Part shown: positions 11,253 to 24,138 of the stretch, in pieces
How the letters are laid out: each line of letters starts with the position of its first letter
How positions within the stretch are numbered: the first letter of the stretch is position 1
Assembly (NCBI GenBank): GCA_914767715.1
Contig: OU612069.1
Coordinates: forward strand, 12,149,387 to 12,213,386
DNA length: 64,000 nt
Reading direction: 5' to 3'
DNA from: Membranipora membranacea
Taxonomy: Eukaryota; Bryozoa; Gymnolaemata; Cheilostomatida; Membraniporidae
Program-made: the position numbers and the translations under genes
Notes under the pieces: model-generated
The model's input: the letters and a program-made list of their open reading frames with translations, nothing else
Database searches by the model: none
What the model was told of the DNA's origin: nothing

Positions 11253-11302
11253 CTCCCCTTTCACTGGTCACACTACATGCAGTGTGACCAGTGGAAGGGG
11301 AG
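11253..11302. repeat. 50-bp hairpin with 22-bp arms
   Basis: Arms 11253-11274 and 11281-11302 pair with one mismatch around a 6-base loop (acatgc). Unrelated in sequence to the palindrome at 9027. A minimal MITE or an RNA hairpin are both possible. Confidence 0.75.
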
Positions 11303-11825
11303 TGCTTTATGACTATGCATGTTATAAAATGTACGATCAATCACAGGCTTATTTCGATTACCTTCTCCCCTATAGTGTAATCTATCTTCTGATCTTGTCA
11401 GACATTCTCATCTTATTCATCTGATCCAAAAATAAGCCTGATCTCATCCCCCCCCCCTCCGATGGGTAACAAAATGGCTCTCGACTCTGTGTGTTCCAGT
11501 AGATGCTAAATCTAAAATATTAAAGTCTGGAGATCTCATGCTACGCTAATGCCGGGTGTACCATAATAACCTCCGATCTAGAGTACTAAATCCTCTGACC
11601 AAATTATGCTGCATGTGGGTTTTTCTAGATGTTTCGATTTGTTAAGGAGTTTGCATATCATGCAAGCTGGAGGGCCGCTCAAACACCTCCGGGGGGGGGG
11701 GGGGGAGGGGGTCCCTGTTATATGAAAATATAAAGGAAGCACTGATCAACACCTTCTGCTGAGCTGCCAAAATAGAAACACTTCAAAATACATCACTTTG
11801 ATAATTGTTAATCAACTAAATTCCA

Positions 11826-12008
11826 TGTATTACGCTGCCCTTGTATTACGCTGCCCTTGTATTACGCTGCCCTTGTATTACGCTGCCCTTGTATTACGCT
11901 GCCCTTGTATTACGCTGCCCTTGTATTACGCTGCGCTTGTATTACGCTGCCCTTGTATTACGCTGCCCTTGTATTACGCTGTCCTTGTATTACGCTGCCC
12001 TTGTATTA
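11826..12008. repeat. 16-bp satellite, about 11 copies
   Basis: Unit TTGTATTACGCTGCCC, nearly perfect. The same phrase occurs once per cassette elsewhere ('cccttgtattacgatgggctg' near 32724, 'gcccttgtactac' near 19510 and 26096), so this is a local expansion of a cassette segment. Because 16 is not a multiple of 3 and the unit lacks stops, all three plus frames stay open. Those frames are not genes. Confidence 0.9.
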
Positions 12009-13133
12009 CACTGGGCAGCTGTATCTAGTAATTTTCAGCAGTGAAAATAAGTACAAAGCCTTGCTTGTTTTCCTTACAATGTCAGAACCTACTCTAAATA
12101 AGTATATCAAAACAAAGGATTTCAATTCAAAATAGTTAGTTTTCACAATTTGAAAGCTGGTCCATTACGGTTTTGATAATCAACTGTTTTGATAATTGAT
12201 ATGGTTTATTATTAACCATATTCAAAAGCTGGTCTAGCAGTTGACAGTGTTTGATTTCAAATTAAATCTTCGAAACAAAACTAAAACGACCAGCCAGTTT
12301 CATTTTTGTTGCTTGTTTTAGAGAAGCCATCAATCATACTGCCAAGTAATCTTTATGACTAAGATAGCTCTGATAAATTTGATTAATTTGAAGCCTTTAT
12401 TTTACTTGTCTGAGACCTCAAACTCTTGCCCCCTCATGACACCTAGAGATAGTCTGAGCCCCCCAGACTTTTGCAGTCTGATCATTGTAAAACTTCATAT
12501 AGAGTACTGAATTTCAGACCCAATTTTGCTTCATGCGAGTTTATCTAGAAGTATAGATCTATGAACGAGTTGAGAAGCATGAAATTTGGCCGATATACCG
12601 CTAGGAGGCTCCATATTATATTATGTTCCTATCGCTAGGTTTGGTTAATTCATCTACATTTCTGTCACCCATCTATAGAGTTTCTAATTTGTTGACCCGA
12701 TGTCGCTTCACATGGGTTTATCTAGAGATTAAGTTGTGCAGGGGATGAGGTTATATGATAATAGTAAACTAGCACAGGTCACCACACTCGATAGAGCTGC
12801 CGATATACCATCAGCGTCAACGCTGCCCTTGTGCTACTCTTGGCTGTTTGAGTCAAAGTTCCATTTCCCTGTTATACATAAATCAAAATCAAATTCATAG
12901 CCCTCTTCATTATCCATAATAATGTAAGAACCTACGCTACATATATGAGAGTAACAATGGGTTTGAACTCAGATAGCTTAATTTCTCAAATCAAATGCTG
13001 GTCAGTTGATTATGCAATATTCTTTAGTTGATCAGGTTTCTTTTGTTTAAAAAGTTATAATGACTTGTCTAGCATTTAGATTCAAAGCCTTAATTTAAGA
13101 ATGTGTTTTTTTACATTTCTCTTTCCATTATAG

Positions 13134-13228
13134 AAAAGCCGTTCCGAATAACCAAACTGTGAAGATCTCATAACAGACGGCACTTCACACCACGTCATAT
13201 CAGATTTTACCGATCCGCCCAGTATCAG
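13134..13228 (+). other. Exon-like core c
   Basis: 95 bp with strong signals: acceptor tract 'catttctctttccattatag' upstream and donor GTATGTG downstream. No ATG; stops in all three frames. It is the best preserved long-type core, with the shared CACTTCACACCACGTCATAT and ending in AGTATCAG. Confidence 0.55.
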
Positions 13229-14422
13229 GTATGTGTACCACAACTTAATTTGCATATTATTTTTTAACCAAAAAACATAAAGTATAAGCCAGAAACTGTT
13301 TGAGAGAGGTTAGGAGGGGGAGGGGAGGATTGGCAGGTTTTGTTGCAGCATCAAGCACTTTCCGACTTGTTCATCCAACTATACTTATGATTTTTAATTG
13401 TACCCTCCAGTATCTTCATGACTGTGCTCGGTCTAATAAGTTTGATTAATCTCAAGCCTATTCATTTTACCTGCTCTCTTATAGTCTAGTTATAGTTCAA
13501 TCATATCTAATATTCTATTCTATATAATTCACAGATGTTACTTGTCTGCGCCCCCTTTACTCTTGCTACCCCCCCCCCCCTTCCTGACGCCCCCCCCCTT
13601 GAAATGTAGATTAAGATTAAATCTAATCGACTCTTGGGTATGAAAACCTCTGACTCTACCATCCCTATACAAGTGTGTGGCGGCAGCATTTTTTTGCAGA
13701 TACCCTTATATATTTGGTATGATGGCGTTTGAATCAAAAGAATTTCAATAATTACCAATAACTAAACCTAATGCCCCCCCCCCCTTCCGAATCCTCGCTC
13801 CAGTAGCCACAAAATATTAAGGGGACCTCATACTACGCTGATGTCAGGTGTTTCATAATCACTTCCAATCTAGAGTAACTGAATTTTCAGACCCAAAATT
13901 ACTCCATGCAAGTTTGTCTACGCATTTAGTTTTGTAAATGAGTTGAAATACTTGAAAGACAGCTAAAAAAACTCTCAGGGGGTTCCATGTTTCTATCGCT
14001 AGCATTAAAACAGCGAGAATACGTACATTTCTTTTTTTGTTCTCCTAACAATTTCAGAACCTATGCTAAGTACTTTAATGAAACGATAGATCTTAACTCT
14101 GGTTAGCCTAGTTTCATAAATTCAATGCTGGCCCTTTACGGTTTTCAAATGCTTTATTGGTTTTATTGGTTTAGGACAATTACAATAGCAGTTTAGCGGG
14201 TGATTTTGTATGTACCTTTATTCTCTCAAAGGGGTGATTGAGAAATAAAAAAAGCTGGTTTGCCTGCTGTAAAATTGTTAATAAAAATGCTGATGTCTAA
14301 AAGCTGTCAATGATTGCATAAAAACGAGTTGTGGTTTACATTTAATACAAAAATACAAAAAAAAGGTAGAAAATAAACTAAAAGAGTGATTTATTCAAAA
14401 TACTAATAGCCTGAGATCTAAA

Positions 14423-15490
14423 TCAGTCTCTACGGAGGTTAATGCGGTAGGGTAGATACTTAAATCGACCAGATGGTAGCGTGTCAAAGGAGAGTAGAGG
14501 GTTAGGTGCGTGGGTAGCCACCATTCTCAGGAATTTGATTTTAAATCTGTGTTTTACTGTGTCTGCTAGTTGTGGGAGGGGAGCTTTGGACAGATGAATG
14601 TTTTATAGCATACGGTAGTGAGTTTATCTGATGATCTCATAACAAAAAATTTTTTATTAAATGCAGCTTCTTACGAGCTTTCTTGACAAGATTCCCGGTG
14701 TTTGAGAGGAATTTTACTTTGTTTGTCCTCGTGGTTCCTAGATATTTATTTTCGTCGACTCGTTTGATGATGACACCACAGAGAGATAACTCCTATGGAC
14801 TTAGATTATCCCTCGCAATAGATAGGATAAGTTTTTGCTCTTGCTCTTATTTAATATGAGATGGTTATCATTGCACCATTGGTACAGAGTTGTCATCTCT
14901 TGCTGCATAGTTGCAGGTTGGTTTTGGGCTTGTTTTTTGAGAAATAATAGGTCATCAGCATATTTATACAGAAGCATATTGTTATTGGATGGCGCTAGCT
15001 GATCTAAATCTGATATATTGAGAACAGAACAGGGGAGATGACGCAGCCCTGTGGGCTTCCTGTTGATGTTGTAGCTGATGAATGATGATGTGTTGAGGTT
15101 GGTACTAAGTTTCTGCTGGCGGTTGATGAGAAAGTTAAAGGTCCAGCTAATCAGATTTTGGTGAAGAGATGTTTGTTTGAGCTTCTCGATCATTTTTCTA
15201 TCAGAATTGCTGGGCATATCGTACGTTGAACGCTGATGTAAAGTCAATGAACATACCCCTTACGTAGTCGGTAGCATTAGCGTCAAGGTGTTCTGAGATG
15301 GTGTCAAGCGCTATTATCAGTGCATATTCTGTTGAACGGTGCTGGTGGTAGGCGAACTGGTTGTTGTCAGTTACCAGTGGGCGTAGATGGGTGATGATCA
15401 GCCTTTCGAGACACTTAGCTAGATGGGAGGTCAGGGCAATGGGACAGAAATTTTGTTGATTCAAAGCCTGAAATAAATTATTGCTCATAT
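14423..15490 (-). pseudogene. LINE reverse transcriptase fragment
   Basis: Part of a non-LTR retrotransposon ORF2 (Jockey/CR1/L2-like superfamily), which copies its own RNA at a nicked target. Visible are an RT fingers motif (PIALTSHLAKCLERLI), the RT aspartate motif FIDFTSAFN, the catalytic YKYADDLLFL (YADD box), and the C-terminal IIKRVDENKYLG and LPSGRFKYLP followed by a stop at 14423-14425. A frameshift or deletion near 15220 separates the first aspartate block from the next, and further shifts occur near 14800. No endonuclease domain is attached, so it is 5'-truncated and dead. It interrupts a cassette: the cassette sequence resumes near 15490. Confidence 0.85.
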
Positions 15491-16421
15491 TTGTTACGCA
15501 CCAAGTTAATTCAATGGCCAGCCAACTTCTTCTCTGTCACCTATTTTTGAAAAGACATCTAGAAAACATCAAACATCAAACCAATGAACTCCCTCATGTC
15601 GATGTTGATATTGCCTTGGAGTTCTCATCCTAAATTACAGCTATAGTTGGCAGATAAGAGGACATCACTATTAGCAAACAGGTGCAAAATCAAGGATGAC
15701 ATGAAAATCTGAAATAAATATCGTTTCGACAGGCCACACCTGCTAGCCCACAGTACCAATAATTTACCAGCTACCCCCCCCCCCCCCAGGCCTCTTTAGG
15801 ATGACAATAAAGTAAATATTGAGTTTTGATGTGCCAGTGAGATGCTAAATATTTTAAAAAGCTGCAGCCTTGTGATCTCGCGTTAAGTTGCTTAGTGTTT
15901 ATCTATCGTATAAAACCTACATAACCCCCCTTGCCTCTTTGTTTAATGTTTTGACGACATCCATCTATGGACCGCTATAGAGTTTTTGATTTTTCAACTC
16001 AATGTTGCTTTGCGCTGGTTCATCTAGGTATATTATTGTGCAGGTGATGAGGTTTTATGATCATTAAAAACTAGCATATGTCAGCACCTTTGATAGAGCC
16101 GACGGAATACCATCAAAGCTTCCTTTATACTACCCTGGCTGTTTTAGTCCCAGTTCTTTTTCTCTGATGTAAAAACATTGACAAAAATTTCACAGCCTTC
16201 TGTGTTCTCCAAATGATGTCAGAACCTATGCTAAATGCATTAGAGTAACAATATAATTTTTTCTTAGATTAGCTTGGTTTCTCAAATCAAAAGCAGATCC
16301 ATTACGGTGTTGGTTATCATGTGCTTTGTTAAACCATCAGTTACAATAGCGGGTGTAGCAGTTAGATTCAAAGCCTTAATTTAGAAGAATCTTGTTTGTT
16401 AAATTTCTTTTTCCATTATAG

Positions 16422-16527
16422 CAAAACTGTTCCGAATATCTGGGGGTGAAACCAAATTTTGAAGAGCTAGTAATAGACGGCACTTCACACCACGTTAATC
16501 AGCCTTTACCGATCCACCCAGCATCAG
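16422..16527 (+). other. Exon-like core d
   Basis: 106 bp after 'tttctttttccattatag' and before donor GTAGGTG. No ATG. Shares GTTCCGAATAT, GACGGCACTTCACACCACGT and the terminal GCATCAG with core c. Confidence 0.5.
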
Positions 16528-17586
16528 GTAGGTGTACCAAAACTTTATTATTATAAAAACAACATGTGATAACTGGAAACTCTCTGAGAGAGGTTATGTG
16601 GGGATAGGGTGCTGACGGGTTTAGCTGCAGCATCAAGCACTTTCTGACTTGCTCACCCAACTATACTTAGGATCTATTAATTAATTAATTAATTATACCC
16701 TGGAGCAGCTTAATGACTATGCTAGCTCTTATATAAATAAGTTTGATTAATCTTAAGCCTTATATTTTACCAGCTTCCTGCTTCCTTTTATCTACCTTCA
16801 ATATTATCTAATATTCTAATCTAAATAATTCATGTTACTCATCTGAGCCTCCTTGACTCTTGTCCCCCCCCCTTCCCGACGCCCCTCCCCTTGGCCGGGA
16901 GAGACGTAGATTAAAATGTAGATGATTAAGATCTGACCTAGATAACCTTTTCAACATGGTATGACAGCGGTTTAATCAAAATAATGTCAAGATATGTTAC
17001 CATTTACTAACTCTTATGCCCCCAGCCCGCCCTTCCCCAACAGCAACAAATGGTTATTGACTCGGGATGCGCCAGTAAATGATAACTCTTAAATATTGCA
17101 TCATGGCAATCTTATACTACGCTGATGTCAAGTGTTACAGAATCACCTCCAATCTAGAGCATGGAGTTTTCTGACCCAATTTTGCTCAATTCGAGTTTAT
17201 CTAGAGGTTTTAAATTTTTCGGGGGGGGGGGGGGGGGGGGGTTCCTATTGCTAGCTTTAAAACACTGATCCTTGTTTGTTCCCCTAACAATTTCAGAGCC
17301 TCCGCTAAATATTTTTTATGAATCAAATGATTAGCTTTGTTTCACAAATGGAATGCTGGTCCTTTACCGTTTCCAACTGTTTTAATGATTTTGGTTTAAA
17401 ACAATTACAATATCAAGTCTAGATGGTGACTTTGTTTGATTCTAAGCCTGAACTAAATTATTACTCATATTTGTTACGCAACAAGTTAATTAAATGTCCC
17501 AGCTACCATTGTGTCACCAACAACTTTCTGAATATTTGAAAGTGTAATCAAGGGGCTGCAGTGTAGAAGGTACTTCACACCACGTC

Positions 17587-17688
17587 TAGTCAAGGGGCCA
17601 TTACCTGCTTTTGGGATTTTGTGGCGCTCCACTATCAAACACCAGGGGGTGGGTGTTTCATAGTGGAGCGGGCAACGGCCCCTTGAAT
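17587..17688. mobile_element. 102-bp MITE with stem-loop, inserted in a core
   Basis: Terminal inverted repeats around TCAAGGGGCC / GGCCCCTTGAA plus an inner pair GCTCCACTAT / ATAGTGGAGC. The flanking ACACCACGTC is present on both sides (17577-17586 and 17689-17698), a 10-bp target duplication as in Mutator-like elements. The interrupted sequence, once joined across the duplication, matches the cassette core (CACTTCACACCACGTCATAT). Confidence 0.75.
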
Positions 17689-19833
17689 ACACCACGTCAT
17701 ATTCCTGAAGCTTATTTTTATGTTAATTTAACCACAGCTTTATTGACACACAATTTAATGAAACAGTAGAATGCTGGTTGGAAGGGATTGACAGATTAGC
17801 TTTCAGGCAAAGGACTTTCCAAGTTGTGCATTTAGTTTATTGAAGATTTATTTATTACTTTAGGATATTAATGTTTTATTCATGCATCATGCACAAAAAG
17901 CTTAATGAGGGGCTGATTCTAATACATTCATCTGGGAGCTTTCTAAGTTTACCTGGCCCATTATTGTCTAATCAAGTTATAGACTTTCAGAAAGAGGGCT
18001 TCCTGTTCAATTAGTAGCAAAAATGAATTGATCGAAACCTACAGTTCAAGAATAAAGTCATATATATATTCTCAGTTAATTTGCCAATCCTGACCTGATC
18101 AACCCGTTTCCTCCTCTATCTTACCTATGCACACTTTCTTAGCTTTGGCCATGGCAGCCATAGCCGTCATTAACAAGATTCTGCTAAAAACCTTCTTAGT
18201 TATGGATTGAGTCATCATCACCAGAACCTTTTTCCGCACCGATACTAATATTGCCTCGACAAGCCACATCTGCTAGTCCTGAGTCTCCTATTACTTCAAA
18301 CTTATCTAATATTCTTATCTAATTCACAGATCGATGTTCCTCGTCTGAGCCCCCAGATGCTTGCCCCCCCCCCCTCTTCCCCTCTTCTGATGCCTCCCTT
18401 GGCCCAGAGAGATGTAAATTTAAATGTTGCTCTACGTCAGGGTTCATACATTGAGAACATGTTCATAGCCTTCTTTGTACCCCATTTAATTTAATATAAT
18501 TAATTTAATATTTTATTAATTACACACTGATTACCAGCTGATTCTTATAAATTCAATTAATGGGGAGCATTATAAGTTTACTTTGCCTGCTCTATTATAG
18601 TCTAATCAAGTGATAGCTTTCCAGTAAGAAGCGCTTCTATTTTCAATTAGTCGCAAGCTTTATTTAAATACAAGTACTTGAATCTAAATCTGCAGTCCAA
18701 AAATCGTATCGTACATATTCTCATATAATTCTCCCGTCTAACCGAGTACCACTGGGAGCTATCAAGATTGATTGTTCTAGCCCTTGGCATCCTAAGGTGT
18801 ATATCTCAACTGTGTACCCGTCTTCTGACAGACTCATGAAAAGACATGCAACGAAACTGGAAAGACAGCTAAACACTACCAGGGGTCCCAGAATTGGGCC
18901 ATTTGAGATCAGACAGCCCTTACATATACGCTGTGTTAACTGGGTAGCTAAAGTAGAATAGAATGAGCCTGTGGGGCAAAGGACAGCACAACTCCAAGTA
19001 GTGAATAGCGGCTAGCTGTTAGCGCCATGAACCCATTTTTTCTTGGGAATGGTTAAAATTACAATAGCAAGTCTAGTGGGTGATTCTGTTTGATTCAAAA
19101 CTATTGTTCATACTTTGTTACGCACACAACAGGTTAATCCAATGACCAGCCAGCTACATGTTTCTGTCACCAATTTTTTATGAAACATAATGCAAAATCA
19201 AACAGCAAAGGTTTTTTACTGATCGCCCAGAGTATTATCAAATAGGGGACCGTGTCTCTCTTTGCATAACATATCAAGATAAAATACATGGGACATAGGT
19301 CTAAAGTCGAGGCATTTGTAGTTGCTTCCTATCCACCTGGTCACGTCGAGGCCAGTGGCGAGTGGGAGAGCAACTCGCATGCAGGCAATCGGATTTAACT
19401 TGATCTAGAGTTTATCTAGAAATTTAGTTGTGCAGATGATGAGGTTATATGAAAAGTAAAAAAACCTAGCACAAGTCAGCACCTTTGATAGGGCTGCCGT
19501 AATGCCAGCAATGCTGCCCTTGTACTACAAAGAGCTGTTAGAGTCCAAGTTTTCTTTCTCTGGTACAAAAACATTGACAGTAAATTCATAGCCTTCTTTG
19601 TACACCTTTTAATGTCAGAACCTATGCAAAATATATGTGAGTAACAATGGATTTTAACTCAGATTAGCATAATTTCTCAAATCAAATGCGGTCCGTTGTC
19701 GGGACGTTGATTATACAACATTCTGTAGTCGATCAGGTTTCTTTTGTTTAAAAAGTTACAATGGCTTTTCTAGCATCTAGATTCAAAGCCTTAATTTAAG
19801 AATGTGTTTGTTGCATTTCTCTTTCCATTATAG

Positions 19834-19929
19834 AAAACCCATTCCGAATACCCAAACTGTTAAGATCTCATAACAGACGGCACTTCACTCCACGTCATAT
19901 CAGACTTTACCGATTGCGCCCAGTATCAG
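19834..19929 (+). other. Exon-like core f
   Basis: 96 bp after 'tttctctttccattatag'. No ATG. The donor is changed: after the terminal AGTATCAG comes GTTTTG, because the region just downstream has been deleted and joined to the 'ttttgttgcagcatca' block. Confidence 0.4.
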
Positions 19930-20149
19930 GTTTTGTTGCAGCATCACACAATTTCTTGGTTGTACATCGATCTATACTGAGGATCTTTGAATTATACCCT
20001 CGCGTAACTTTATGTATATGCTAGCTCTATTTAAGTAACCTGCTCTCTTATGGTCTAATCTACCTTCAATCTTATCTAATATATTCTAATCTGAATAATT
20101 CACAGATGTTACTTGTCTGCACCCCCTTTACTCTTGCCACCCTCCAGAC

Positions 20150-20418
20150 TAGTGATGGCAAATTGTCAGATTTTGCCGAGACAGGACGAGACCGAGACAG
20201 CAACAAAATTCGAGACAAGTCCGATACTGCCATTTTTTGCAGTCTTCCAGTTGCAAATTTTGTTTTGTTCAAAATAACCCAAAAACCGTGGCAAAAAACG
20301 CAACAAAAACCGTGTCTATGATGAACAAGTCTCAACATATATCAGGATTGTGTGTCCCGGCGAGACGAGAGAGTGTCTCGTAGTGACCAATACCGGGACT
20401 GAGACTTTGCCATCACTA
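20150..20418. mobile_element. hAT-like MITE, 269 bp
   Basis: Perfect 13-bp terminal repeats TAGTGATGGCAAA / TTTGCCATCACTA. Flanks CTCCAGAC and CTCCTGAT match at 6 of 8 bases, and the uninterrupted cassette elsewhere reads TTCCTGAC here, supporting an 8-bp target duplication as in hAT elements. It is a deletion relative of the large element at 38486-44454: both share GAGACAGCAACA and AAATTGTCAGATTTTG next to the end. Confidence 0.85.
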
Positions 20419-22240
20419 CTCCTGATTCACCTCCCCCTCGACGGGAGAGATGAAGATTAAAATGTAGATTAAGATAAAACCTAATCGACTCTTGGGTATG
20501 AAAATCTCCGACTCTATCATCCCTATACAAGTGTGTGGCAGCAGCATTTTTTTGTAGATAACTTTATCAATTTGGTATGACGCGTCTGAATCAAAAGAAT
20601 TTCAATAATTACCAATAACTTAACCTGGTCCCCCCCCCCCCCCCGCTCCAATAGCAACAACATATTAAGGGGATCTCATACTACGCTGAAGTCAGGTGTT
20701 TTATAATCGCCTCCAATCTAGAGTAACAGTTTTCAGACCCAAATTTACTCCATGCAAGTCTATCTAGGCCTTTAGTTCTGTGAATGAGTTAAATAGCTTG
20801 AAAGACAGCTAAAACAGTTCCATGTTTATATCTAGCATTAAAACAGCAAGAATATGTACATTTCTTTTTTTGTTCCCCTAACAATTTCAGAACCTATGCT
20901 AAATACTTTTAAGAAACAATAGATCCTAACTCTGGTTAGCCTAGTTTCACGATTTTCAAATGTTTTATTGAATTTATTGGTTTATTCAGGACAATCACAA
21001 TAGCAAGTCTAGCGGTGATTCAGATTCAAAGCCTGAACAAAATTATCGCTCATATTTGTTACGCAACAAGTTAATTCGGCGTCCTGCTAACTTCATCTCT
21101 GTCAGCCATTCTAGAAAAGCCATCTAGAAAACATCGTACTGTAGCCTAATCAAACCAATGAACTCTCTCATGTCGATGTTAATATTGCCTTGGAGTTGTC
21201 ATCCTAAATTACAGCTATAGTTGGCGGATTAAATGACATCACTATTAGCAGACAGGTGTAAAAAACAAGGACAACATCCATCTATGGACTGCTATAGAGT
21301 TTTTGATTTTTCAACTCATTGTTGCTACGCGCTGGTTTATCGAGAGATTTAGTTGAGCAGGTGATGAGGTTATATGAAAATAAAAAAGCTGGCATATGTC
21401 TGTACCTTTGATAGAGCCGACGGAATACCATCAAAGCTTCCTTTATACTACCCTTGGCTGTTTTAGTCCCAGTTCTTTTTCTCTGATGTAATAACATTGA
21501 CAGTGGTTTCACTGCCTTCTGTGTTCCCCAAATAATGTCAGAGCCTCTCAATGACAAAATATTTCCTGACTAAATATCCCAGAAGATACTACTATTCTAC
21601 TGCTAACCAAAAATAAAAATAACTAACCCAATGCCGCCCTCCAGCCCCTGAGATCAACAAAACAGTCCTGGACAAAGAATGTGCCAGTAGCCCCCAAATC
21701 TCAAAAGCTGCAGCCTGATGTTCTCACGATTTGTTGATTTGTGGCGTTGACATATTCCATAAAATCAAACCAGCGTAAGACAGCATCCATGTATCTGCTA
21801 AAATAGAAACACCTTAAAATACCTTTGCTTAGTGTTAATAAATAAGTTCAGCGAATGCTGGGCTGTTAACATCGCGTTACATTCCGTGGTATAAATACAT
21901 TATGAATACATGTATTGTACAGATCTTTGTTTGTTCCCCTTATTATTTCTGAACCTATGCTAAATACCTTTATGAAACAATAGATCTTTAAATCATATTA
22001 GCCTAGTTTCACAAATAATTGTGTTCCCACAGCTATGGTGATGATGGACTACTTTCTGATTGTCAATCAGATTTATTTTGTTTGGAAAAATACGATAGCT
22101 TGTCTAGCGGTAGTCTGAGCCCCCCAGACTCTCCCCCCCCCCTTTGTCAGACAGGTGACTCTGATTGATTTGGAGCCTGACTGTATGAAACGAACAATTC
22201 AATTAAAAGTCAATCCATCCATTTATTTTGTTTGTTATAG

Positions 22241-22297
22241 AAAAGTTGTTCAGACAGATCCTCACTCCACCAGCGCTTACTGATCTTCCAGAATCAG
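22241..22297 (+). other. Exon-like core g
   Basis: 57 bp, the short type, after 'attttgtttgttatag' and before donor GTAAGGGT. No ATG. One frame is open for 19 codons, but the sister cores i and m of the same type have stops in every frame, so coding is unlikely. Confidence 0.5.
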
Positions 22298-23298
22298 GTA
22301 AGGGTAACAATGTAACTTTGTTGTGAATAAATAACAGACCCCTGCTGCTTGTTCCACTCATTATCTCAGAACCGATGCTATATACTAATTAGAAACAATG
22401 GATTTTAACTCAGATTAGCTTAGGTTCACAAATTGAAAGTTTGTCCATTACGGTTATTAATTAACAAGTGCTCCCATAGACAATCAGGTTTCTTCATCTC
22501 TATAACAGTCAGTCTAGCGGGTGGCTCTGTTTGAATCGATGCTTCGCCGGGAGTGGGTGGGGGTAGATGGCTTTATTGCAGAATCAAGCGCATCCTGAAT
22601 TTTACCCAAGAATTCTAGGATTTTATTAAATACCTATGTCTATATTCTACTGCCAACCCAAGATAAAAAATCTTGCTAACCCAATGCCCCCCCCCCCCTC
22701 CCGCCCTGGAGATCAGCAAAACAGCTCTAGACAAACGATGTGCCCGTAGCCCCAAAATCTCAAAAACCTGCAGCCCTGATGATCTCATGTTGTGTTGATT
22801 TGTGGTGTTGACATATTCTGGAAAATCAAACCGGCGCAAGACAGGACCTTCCATGAAGCTGCTAAAATAGAAACACCTTAAAATAGCTTTGCTTAGTGTT
22901 GATATTTATATTGATATTCAGTGAACGCTGGGCTGTTCACATCAAGTTCTTTTCTGTGGTATAAAAACATAATTAATATGTATACAGATCGTGTTTGCTC
23001 CCTAACAATTTCCGAACCTAGGCTAAATACTTTTATTGAACAATAGATCTTAAATCAGATTATCCTAGTTTCACAAATTGCGTTTGTCTGCTATACTGTT
23101 GATGGACTACTGTTCCGACTGTCAATCATGTTTATTTTGTTTGGAAAAATACGATAGCTGGTCTAGCGGTAGTCTGAGCCTCCCAGACTTTTACCTCCCC
23201 TTTGTCCGACTGGTGACTCTGTTTGATTGAAAGCCTGACTGTATGAAACGAACAATTCAATTAAAAGTCCATCCATCAATTTCTTTTGCTTGTTATAG

Positions 23299-23355
23299 AA
23301 AAGTTGTTCAGACAAATCGTCACTCCACCAGCGCTTACTGATCTTCCAGTATCAG
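23299..23355 (+). other. Exon-like core h
   Basis: 57 bp after 'cttttgcttgttatag' and before donor GTAAGAGT. No ATG. Identical to core l in unit 2. TATAAAAA lies 340 bp upstream at 22960. Confidence 0.5.
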
Positions 23356-24084
23356 GTAAGAGTACAAATGTATTATTTACACATTAATAATATAATAACA
23401 GTTGAGTGTGGAGGTTGTAAGAGGGGTCCATGGGGACAGCGCTTTCTGGTGATTTCGTGTTCGGAAAGCGTCCGGTGTAACCTGGTAAACTCTAGAGTGG
23501 GCCTATGAGATTTTCTGACCCAGTGTACTCCACACTGAATCATCAAGGAGTTTAGAAACACCGCAAATAAAAAACAATCATTCGTTTGCGAAGTGAAAAT
23601 GAATATCAATAGAAACTTGAACATTAACATGCATCAAAATATCTTCTCAATAAATCAATGCTTCAATTGTTCCTTTAGTGGACACAAAAACCTTGTGAAT
23701 AAATACCAGAACCCTGCTTGTTCCCCTCATTATCTCAAAACCAATGCTATATACTTTTTAGAAACAATGGTTTTTAACTCAGATTAGCATAGTTTCACAA
23801 ATTGAAATTTTATTCATTACGGCTATTGATTAACAGGTGCTCCCTTAGTCAATCAGGTTTCTTCATTTCTACAATGGATAGTCTAGCGGTTGGCTCTGTT
23901 TGGATCAAAGCTTCATTGGGAGGGGGCTAATCTGTGCCCCCCCCCAGACTCTTGCCCCCTTGTCCCCGTCTGACGGGTGACATGTTCGATTTAGAGCCAT
24001 AATGCAAGAAACATTTTTGTATGAAACAAATCATTTTTTATTTATTTATTATCCATCCATCAATTTCTTTTTTGCTTGTTACAG

Positions 24085-24138
24085 AAAAGTTGTTGAGATA
24101 GATCTTCACTCCACTGCTTTCTGATCTTCCAGTATCAG
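24085..24138 (+). other. Exon-like core i
   Basis: 54 bp after 'ttttttgcttgttacag' and before donor GTAAGAGT. No ATG; stops in all frames. Ends in CCAGTATCAG like the others. Confidence 0.5.

Noticed and set aside
11798-12135. Three overlapping plus frames rich in YYAALVLRCPCITL
   Set aside because: A 16-bp satellite read in three frames; not a protein.
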